Below the pieces are notes generated by a model, which saw only the letters and a list, made by a program, of their open reading frames with translations, did not search any database and had not been told where the DNA came from. A stretch of DNA of 64,000 bases, taken from an uncultured Rhodospirillaceae bacterium. GTDB taxonomy: Bacteria; Pseudomonadota; Alphaproteobacteria; UBA8366. The position numbers and the translations under genes were made by a program. The first letter of the stretch is position 1, and each line of letters starts with the position of its first letter. Positions 57,766 through 64,000 of the stretch are shown here, one piece after another. The stretch spans positions 20,930 to 84,929 of the forward strand of contig CAJWLM010000013.1 of NCBI GenBank assembly GCA_913043025.1. Reading direction: 5' to 3'.

Positions 57766-60700
57766 CGAATTTATTCCCCTGCCCAACGGATTTGCTATCG
57801 GTTAGAGCCATAAGTTTTGCAGGCGCAGAATTTAATTTTGGCTGCCACAGGCCTCTATCTAAGGCTTCTAAGAAGCGTTTCGCTATTTCCGCCAACGCGT
57901 CAGCATTCGCACTTTTTAGAAAGCTTAGCACTTCGTCATCCTCTATATACGCATCAAAAAGGAGATCGAAATGTCTGTCCTTGACTGCGCCGGTAGTTGC
58001 AGCAAAAGCAAAAAGGTAGTCCACTGTTGCCGCTATCTCGAAAGCTCCTTTATATCCATGCCTCATCACCCCAGAAATCCATTTCGGATTAGCCCCTCGG
58101 CCACGAATAGTTCGAGCGATTTCTTCCTCAAGGCTGTGTATTTTTGGGTTTTCAGGACGAGAATGATCATTATGGTAGGCAATAGGCTGCTTGCCAGAAG
58201 TGTGCTCAACTGCTGTAATCATGCCTCCTTCAAATTGATAATAATCGTCTGAGTCCAGCAAATCGTGCTCGCGATTATCTTGGTTATGCAACACCGCCTC
58301 AATAGCTTTTAAACGACATTCAAACTGACTCTTGGCTGTAACCCCGCGCGCTCCACCGCCGTAGGCATAACTACTCCATGCTATATATGCTTTTGCAAGA
58401 TCATCTGAGTTTTCCCAACCGCACTCATCAATCAATGCTTGCAGGCCAGCACCATATGCGCCGGGCTTGGATCCAAAGATCCGATAGCCCGAATGTAAGT
58501 CAGCAGTCGTAGGGTCTGTCCCCATTTGTATCATTTGTCTTTTTTCTTTTTTCACAGCAGCCGCAATCGGGTTGTCTTCGGCATTTTCTTCTAGTTTGGC
58601 CACCGCTCTTACCGCTGAATCAAATAAGTCAATCTGAGCCGGAAACGCATCACGAAAAAATCCTGATATACGTAGTGTGACATCAACCCGTGGCCGCCCC
58701 AAAACGTCAAGCGGCATGATCTCAAAGTTAGTGACACGGCGAGATACCGGCTCCCAGACTGGCCGCACCCCTAACAATGCTAAAGCTTGGGCTATGTCAT
58801 CACCACCCGTCCTCATATTTGAAGTTCCCCAAACCGAAAGTCCAACGTGCTTGAGCCATTCCCCGTGGTCCTGAGCATAGCGTTCCATAATTAGAGAGGC
58901 AGACTTCCAGCCCAAGGTCCAAGCTGCCGGCGTAGGAACAGCACGCGTATCAACGGAATAAAAATTCCTTCCAGTCGGCAAAACTTCCGGCCTTCCCCTA
59001 CTCGGCGCCCCTGAGGGGCCTGGTAAAACGAAATTTCCCCTGAGGCCAGACAGTAAACCATAAATTTCAGAAGTCCCTGAGGATATAACTGCTGGCCGCA
59101 GAGACGAATTAATCTCAGATAGCACTTCCCCGGAGGATTCCCAATCTTTTGGTGCTTTTTCATTGCCAGAAACTAAACTTGAGGCCAGTTTTTCTATGTG
59201 CTCCACAAGATCTCCTTGAGTGCGAATATGCATGCCATCAATCTTATCCCCATCCCATACTTCACCCATATTGCAATCAAGAGGGTCGAAGCCCGCGAGA
59301 CCCAAATCATTCGCTAAAGCACGATGTAGAGATTGGCGCTTTGCCCCCGGAACACGCGCCAAAGCGACCAGAAGGTCGGTCAATTGACGGTCCGTTGGCG
59401 CCTGACCAAAAATGTGAAGGCCATCCCGTATCTGCAATTCTTTTAGCTCACACAAATAACCATCAAGTTTCGAGAGGGCACTTGTCGGCTCTTCATCCCG
59501 AGATATTCCGCATTCCTCGGCAATGCCAAGTTCTATACTTTTTTCAAAAATTAAATCACTCAGTATATTGCAGCGCCCAGGGTCAATGCCTGTCGCATCG
59601 AAGTATTCATCAACTAACTGCTCTAGTTCGGCCAACGGCCCATATATTTCTGCACGAGTTAGCGGTGGAGTAAGATGATCAACGATTACTGCTTGCGCCC
59701 GGCGTTTGGCCTGCGCACCCTCTCCTGGATCGTTTACTATAAAAGGATAAAGATGCGGTGTCGGCCCAAAAACGGCCTCAGGGAAACATTCATCTGAAAG
59801 TGCTAGAGCCTTTCCTGGCAGCCACTCGAGGTTTCCGTGTTTACCAAAATGGATTACCGCGTGCGCTCCAAAGCACTCCCGGAGCCAAAAATAAAAAGCG
59901 AGATACCCATGCGGAGGTGGCAAATCCGGGTCATGGTAGCTAGATTTAGGGTCGATATTGTAACCACGCGCTGGCTGTAATCCTATAACGATTTTGCCAC
60001 AGTAAAAAATTGGAACGGCAAAACTTTTTTCTTGAGCTAAATAAAAGGGATCGTTGACTGGATCACCCCATCGCCCTTGTATCTTACGTTGCGCAACCAC
60101 CGGTAATCTTTCGAATGCCCTAACATAAACATTCAGTGGGAGCATAGCTTCTATCTTTCGTCCTAAAACTCCAGCATTTGTCGGCCCAGCTAGCAATTTT
60201 TCTATTAGTTGGCTTCCATCCAGATTTGGATCGGCTATGTCATAACCTTCCTCAGCTAAAATACTGATGACATGGCTGACGCTTGCGGGAGTATCAAGGC
60301 CAACTCCATTACCAATCCGTCCATCACGGTTGGGATAATTGGCTAATACAATTGCAATGCAGCGCTCATTTGCGGGGGTTTTGGAAAGGCGGCACCAATT
60401 AGCAGCCAATTTAGCAACGAATTGTACACGATCACGCTTTGGCTCATAGTTGACGATCGAATGCTCTGTGAGTGGGTCGTGGTTAGCTTGATTTTTAAAA
60501 GAAATTGCCCTCGTAATTATACGTCCGTCAACTTCAGGGAGAGCAACATTCATAGCAAGATCGCGCGGTGACAAACCTTGTGTATTTTTATGCCAATCCT
60601 CCTTGGAGCCACCCGAAAAGATCACCTGGAAGACAGGGCAATTGCAACCGTCCAATGCACACGACACGTGAGCAATTCCAGGCGTAGAAGCAGAAAATCC

Positions 60701-61498
60701 TGTAGTGTTAAGTATAACCTGCGGTGGTGCATCCGCAAATATTTGCTGCAGGATTTTATCCGACAAAGGGTCTTTAAGACTCGAAATAAATATGGGAAGG
60801 GGTGACAACTCTTCAGCCTCTAGCGCTTTAATAAGCTGTAGAATAGGCTTCAAATTTCCCGATTGGAGGTGGGCACGATAGAAAACAATCGCTACCACTT
60901 GGGCATCAGCTCTCCAATTATTCGATATCGTAGCCAAATCTACAGAATTGATGCCTGGCCAATAGAGCCCCGCTCTCAAGAGAGGTCTTGGCTCACACCA
61001 ATGCTCAGCACCGTCGAGTATTGAAGAAGCGAAATTCAGAAATTCGCGCGCATTCTCTGATCCGCCATGCACAAGGTACTGCCAAAGGCGGTGACAGCTT
61101 TCCGAAGGTAGATTTGAACGTGAGATAAGATCTTCGTCAGGTTGATCATCACCGGGAAGAAAAGCAAGTGCCGAACCGTTTGAAGCACATATTCCAGAAA
61201 TCTGCTCAACACCGTATTGCCAATAGCTAACACCACCTAAAAGCCGCACTATGATAAGTTTTGCTGTCTTCACCATCTTTTCACAGTACAGATCAACTGA
61301 CATGGGATGTGAAAGCTGCATTACGTTCGCAAGTCTGAGAGAGGGGAAGTTTGATCCAACACTGGATCGCGCAGCCGAAAGAGCAGCAAGATCGGTATCC
61401 GCAGCAGATAGAAATAATATTTGCCCCGGCGACTGCCCCAGATCTATCGCTTCCGAGCCATCAGCTACTGCGCCCGGCTGAGCATTAAGCAGGTGCAT
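57746..61498 (-). CDS. cobN: Aerobic cobaltochelatase large subunit CobN
   Basis: 1250 aa CobN/BchH family: IAIVLANYPNRDGRIGNGVGLDTPAS, AHAVIHFGKHGNLEWLPGKALALS, PFIVNDPGEGAQAKRRAQAVIVDHLTPPLTRAEIYG, VSVWGTSNMRTGGDDIAQALALLG. Confidence 0.97.
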   Translation of the reverse strand: MHLLNAQPGAVADGSEAIDLGQSPGQILFLSAADTDLAALSAARSSVGSNFPSLRLANVMQLSHPMSVDLYCEKMVKTAKLIIVRLLGGVSYWQYGVEQISGICASNGSALAFLPGDDQPDEDLISRSNLPSESCHRLWQYLVHGGSENAREFLNFASSILDGAEHWCEPRPLLRAGLYWPGINSVDLATISNNWRADAQVVAIVFYRAHLQSGNLKPILQLIKALEAEELSPLPIFISSLKDPLSDKILQQIFADAPPQVILNTTGFSASTPGIAHVSCALDGCNCPVFQVIFSGGSKEDWHKNTQGLSPRDLAMNVALPEVDGRIITRAISFKNQANHDPLTEHSIVNYEPKRDRVQFVAKLAANWCRLSKTPANERCIAIVLANYPNRDGRIGNGVGLDTPASVSHVISILAEEGYDIADPNLDGSQLIEKLLAGPTNAGVLGRKIEAMLPLNVYVRAFERLPVVAQRKIQGRWGDPVNDPFYLAQEKSFAVPIFYCGKIVIGLQPARGYNIDPKSSYHDPDLPPPHGYLAFYFWLRECFGAHAVIHFGKHGNLEWLPGKALALSDECFPEAVFGPTPHLYPFIVNDPGEGAQAKRRAQAVIVDHLTPPLTRAEIYGPLAELEQLVDEYFDATGIDPGRCNILSDLIFEKSIELGIAEECGISRDEEPTSALSKLDGYLCELKELQIRDGLHIFGQAPTDRQLTDLLVALARVPGAKRQSLHRALANDLGLAGFDPLDCNMGEVWDGDKIDGMHIRTQGDLVEHIEKLASSLVSGNEKAPKDWESSGEVLSEINSSLRPAVISSGTSEIYGLLSGLRGNFVLPGPSGAPSRGRPEVLPTGRNFYSVDTRAVPTPAAWTLGWKSASLIMERYAQDHGEWLKHVGLSVWGTSNMRTGGDDIAQALALLGVRPVWEPVSRRVTNFEIMPLDVLGRPRVDVTLRISGFFRDAFPAQIDLFDSAVRAVAKLEENAEDNPIAAAVKKEKRQMIQMGTDPTTADLHSGYRIFGSKPGAYGAGLQALIDECGWENSDDLAKAYIAWSSYAYGGGARGVTAKSQFECRLKAIEAVLHNQDNREHDLLDSDDYYQFEGGMITAVEHTSGKQPIAYHNDHSRPENPKIHSLEEEIARTIRGRGANPKWISGVMRHGYKGAFEIAATVDYLFAFAATTGAVKDRHFDLLFDAYIEDDEVLSFLKSANADALAEIAKRFLEALDRGLWQPKLNSAPAKLMALTDSKSVGQGNKFDAKAPE

Positions 61499-61499
61499 T

Positions 61500-62537
61500 C
61501 TAACCCGCCAGTTCAGAATGAATTGCTACCGTATCTAAACCATGTAATCCAATAACAACCAATTCCGTGTGGCAATCTTCGCCAGATTTCCAGGGTCTGT
61601 CATAATAGAACGAGAGGTTTGTCCCAACTCCTTGAATCACAAACCTAAGTGGTTTCTTTTCAATGGCAGCGAAGCCTTTGATTCTCAGAATATCATGCTT
61701 CTTGACGACTTGCCTGATGCGGTTCTCTAAAATTTTGGCTGAAGGCAGGGCACCTAATCTTATCGAGAACGACTCGAATTCGTCATGAGTATGGCTATGG
61801 TCCAGCCCATCATGATGGGAGATTCTCGTTTCAAGATCGTTTTCTGCCGTTGCTGCAAGTCCGAGAAGCACTTTGGTGTCGACCCGGCCGTATGCCGTTT
61901 TGATCACCAACGCATTTGGCCTAGCAGTGTTTTTAACTATTCGCACCGATTTGGACAACTCGTTCTTATCCATAAGATCTGTTTTATTAATTAACACTAT
62001 GTCAGCGCTACCCAGCTGCTCCTCAAATAATTCTTCTAAAGGGTTTTCATGATCTTGTTTGCCGGCACTAGACAAACCTTCTTCAGGAGGCTTGTCGCTT
62101 GCTGTGAATAACCCCGCTGTTACTGCGGGTCCGTCAACAAGCGCGACAACCCCATCTACTGTGACTTTAGATCGCACCTCAGGCCAGTTAAAGGCTTTAA
62201 CTAGGGGTTTGGGTAGCGCAAGGCCTGATGTCTCAATTATTATATGATCAGGAGGATCTGCGCGGGATATTAACCCATTCATAGCTGGAACGAAGTCATC
62301 TGCCACAGTACAGCAAATGCAACCATTAGCTAGCTCGACAACGTTTTCGTCTTGGCATTCTGGAATACCACAACCTTTTATGATTTCGCCATCGACGCCG
62401 AGATTACCAAATTCATTGATAATCAACGCCAACCGCAATCCAGCAGTATTTTGTAAAATGTGCCGGATCGTACTGGTTTTACCAGCTCCTAAAAACCCAG
62501 TTAACACTGTTGCTGGTATTTTACTTCTGAAATGCAT
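61500..62537 (-). CDS. cobW: Cobalamin biosynthesis protein CobW (COG0523 G3E GTPase)
   Basis: PATVLTGFLGAGKTSTIRHIL, LALIINEFGNLGVDGEIIKGC, VVELANGCICCTVADDF, IVLINKTDLMD, His-rich DGLDHSHTHDEF. Confidence 0.95.
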   Translation of the reverse strand: MHFRSKIPATVLTGFLGAGKTSTIRHILQNTAGLRLALIINEFGNLGVDGEIIKGCGIPECQDENVVELANGCICCTVADDFVPAMNGLISRADPPDHIIIETSGLALPKPLVKAFNWPEVRSKVTVDGVVALVDGPAVTAGLFTASDKPPEEGLSSAGKQDHENPLEELFEEQLGSADIVLINKTDLMDKNELSKSVRIVKNTARPNALVIKTAYGRVDTKVLLGLAATAENDLETRISHHDGLDHSHTHDEFESFSIRLGALPSAKILENRIRQVVKKHDILRIKGFAAIEKKPLRFVIQGVGTNLSFYYDRPWKSGEDCHTELVVIGLHGLDTVAIHSELAG

Positions 62538-62541
62538 AGGT

Positions 62542-63078
62542 TCAAACCTCTTGAGGAACCTTAAGCAACTGAGGAATGCCGGCCGTTACGAGGACAACGG
62601 ACGCAGCCTCCGATGCTATTATCTGGTTCATTTGACCGGCAACGTCGCAAAATTTTCGCGCTAGTGCATTCTCGGGCATTATTCCTGATCCAACCTCATT
62701 TGAAACAAGGAAAACGCTACCTTCGGCCTGCCTTAGCTCTAATGCCAGCTTGGATAGGGATTCTTCAACGTCGTAATCTGCAAGTATTAAATTAGTAAGC
62801 CATAGCGTGAGACAATCGACCAAAATAGCAGACTTTCTATGCATCTTAAGCACACCAACTAGATCGATAGATTCTTCCACTGTCTGCCAACTAGATCCGC
62901 GTCGCTCACGATGCCGTTTAATACGCTTTATCATCTCGGGATCACCGGGTTCAGCTGTAGCGATGTAAACTGGCTGCTGCGATATATTTTTTATGCACCG
63001 CTCAGCATAAAGGCTCTTACCCGAGCGCGTACCACCCAACACCAACGTTACCGCCGGCAATGCTCTTTTGGTAGCCAT
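62542..63078 (-). CDS. cobU: Bifunctional adenosylcobinamide kinase / adenosylcobinamide-phosphate guanylyltransferase
   Basis: VTLVLGGTRSGKSLYAERCI, YIATAEPGDPEMIKRIKRHRERRGSSWQTVEE, ILVDCLTLWLTNLI, FLVSNEVGSGIMPENALARKFCDVAGQMNQIIA. Called CobP in alphaproteobacteria. Confidence 0.96.
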   Translation of the reverse strand: MATKRALPAVTLVLGGTRSGKSLYAERCIKNISQQPVYIATAEPGDPEMIKRIKRHRERRGSSWQTVEESIDLVGVLKMHRKSAILVDCLTLWLTNLILADYDVEESLSKLALELRQAEGSVFLVSNEVGSGIMPENALARKFCDVAGQMNQIIASEAASVVLVTAGIPQLLKVPQEV

Positions 63079-63095
63079 ATTCTAAACGGACCCAG

Positions 63096-63737
63096 TTAAG
63101 AAATGACTTGCCCGAAAAGTGTAGCAGCACCAAATCCACCTATGGTTATGCCTGCCATTCGTGCACCAAAGTCTATTCGGCTAAACTTTGACCTCAAGAG
63201 TCGTAATCCAAAATACACCGCCGCACCGATGCAAAACTGCACAAGACTGAGACCCATAAGATATGCACCAAGCACCGATGCCTCCGCTCCTATGATTGCC
63301 TCACCATATGCATAACCGTGAAAAACACCAAATATGCCAATTGCGACTGCAAATGCATATGTCGATATTGCGTAGCGAAGGGCAATCATGACACCCACTA
63401 AGATTACAGAAGATGCGATAATTAGTTCAACTAGGGGTAAATCGAAGGAATTCAGATGGATTGTGCATCCTACCAAGCAGCCTATAATGAAAGAGCTCAA
63501 AGCGGCAAGCCCGCTTGGGACCAGCGCACCCATAAAACCCAACCCAACAACGAAAGCTAGGTGATCTAAACCAATAATGGGATGCCCGAACCCTGAAAGC
63601 AGTCCTTGAAGAACCGTTTGAGGTGTTTGAAAATCCATCGGATGGTGGGCCTCTGCAGGTCCGATGCTAGACCCAAAAACACACAACACAACAAATACTA
63701 TGGCAAACTTTGGTAATAATGACTTTGAAAAAAACAT
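63096..63737 (-). CDS. HupE/UreJ family membrane protein (candidate cobalt transporter)
   Basis: GFGHPIIGLDHLAFVVGLGFMGAL, FGVFHGYAYGEAIIGAEASVLGAYLMGLSLVQ: HupE/UreJ His motifs. Signal-like N-terminus ending AEAHHPM. ORF opens at 63800; ATG at 63737 likely. Confidence 0.9.
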   Translation of the reverse strand: MFFSKSLLPKFAIVFVVLCVFGSSIGPAEAHHPMDFQTPQTVLQGLLSGFGHPIIGLDHLAFVVGLGFMGALVPSGLAALSSFIIGCLVGCTIHLNSFDLPLVELIIASSVILVGVMIALRYAISTYAFAVAIGIFGVFHGYAYGEAIIGAEASVLGAYLMGLSLVQFCIGAAVYFGLRLLRSKFSRIDFGARMAGITIGGFGAATLFGQVIS

Positions 63738-63851
63738 AGCAACACTCCCAACGAACGTTTTTTCACCGCTAACGCCATTTTTCTCACCCCGATTCGCCAA
63801 ATTTGGCCACGTGGCTTATGCCCGTACACCCCGCCGAGCAGACCTGCGATA

Positions 63852-63985
63852 GCGCGTCAACGGCAGGTATACTGGCTCACGGGTCATCGCCCACATCCTG
63901 CCTTCCCAGGTTTCCCCAGTGGCGTATGGTGGATGGGGCTCTCCGCCTACAGTTGCGGGGGCAGCCACGGCTTTGATCTTCTAAT
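63852..63985 (-). promoter_or_regulatory. Cobalamin (B12) riboswitch upstream of the hupE-cob operon
   Basis: Reverse strand contains AAAGCCGTGGCTGCCCCCGCAACTGTAGGCGGAGAGC...CGCCACTGGGGAAACCTGGGAAGGCAGGATGTGGGCGATGACCCGTGAGCCAGTATACCTGCC, i.e. the conserved B12-box and core elements. Confidence 0.96.
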
Positions 63986-64000
63986 AGAGATATGGAAGAC

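Noticed and set aside
1-64000. CRISPR arrays, insertion sequences, prophage genes, toxin-antitoxin or restriction/defence systems
   Set aside because: Looked for repeat-spacer periodicity, transposase/integrase motifs and defence-gene motifs in the ORFs; none found.

Overview
This 64 kb window looks like a gene-dense alphaproteobacterial chromosome segment. The lineage is inferred from the CobN/CobW-type cobalamin genes, DUF1491, a bactofilin, and metZ under a SAM-II riboswitch. About 60 protein genes are supportable. Main blocks: (i) two class-V aminotransferases flanking a translationally coupled pair of TPR + 2OG-Fe(II) oxygenase-like genes, a carboxyltransferase and a PrpF-like isomerase; (ii) a DgcA/DgcN-type D-glutamate pair next to an SLT lytic transglycosylase; (iii) a GDP-fucose / methyltransferase / methyltransferase-GT2 fusion / flippase-like glycan block; (iv) a TauD-cupin-dicupin-enoyl-CoA hydratase operon; (v) a GGT - aconitase X (two subunits) - TauD - MBL operon containing a decayed CobW-like remnant; (vi) many catabolic singletons; (vii) a long minus-strand cobalamin operon (HupE, CobU/P, CobW, CobN, CobO, CobQ) behind a B12 riboswitch. 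RNA features read directly from sequence are tRNA-Val(GAC), a SAM-II riboswitch upstream of metZ and a cobalamin riboswitch at the right edge. No CRISPR array, transposase, prophage or rRNA was seen. No clearly unprecedented system was found; the best candidates for uncharacterised biology are the uncharacterised oxygenase-centred modules.
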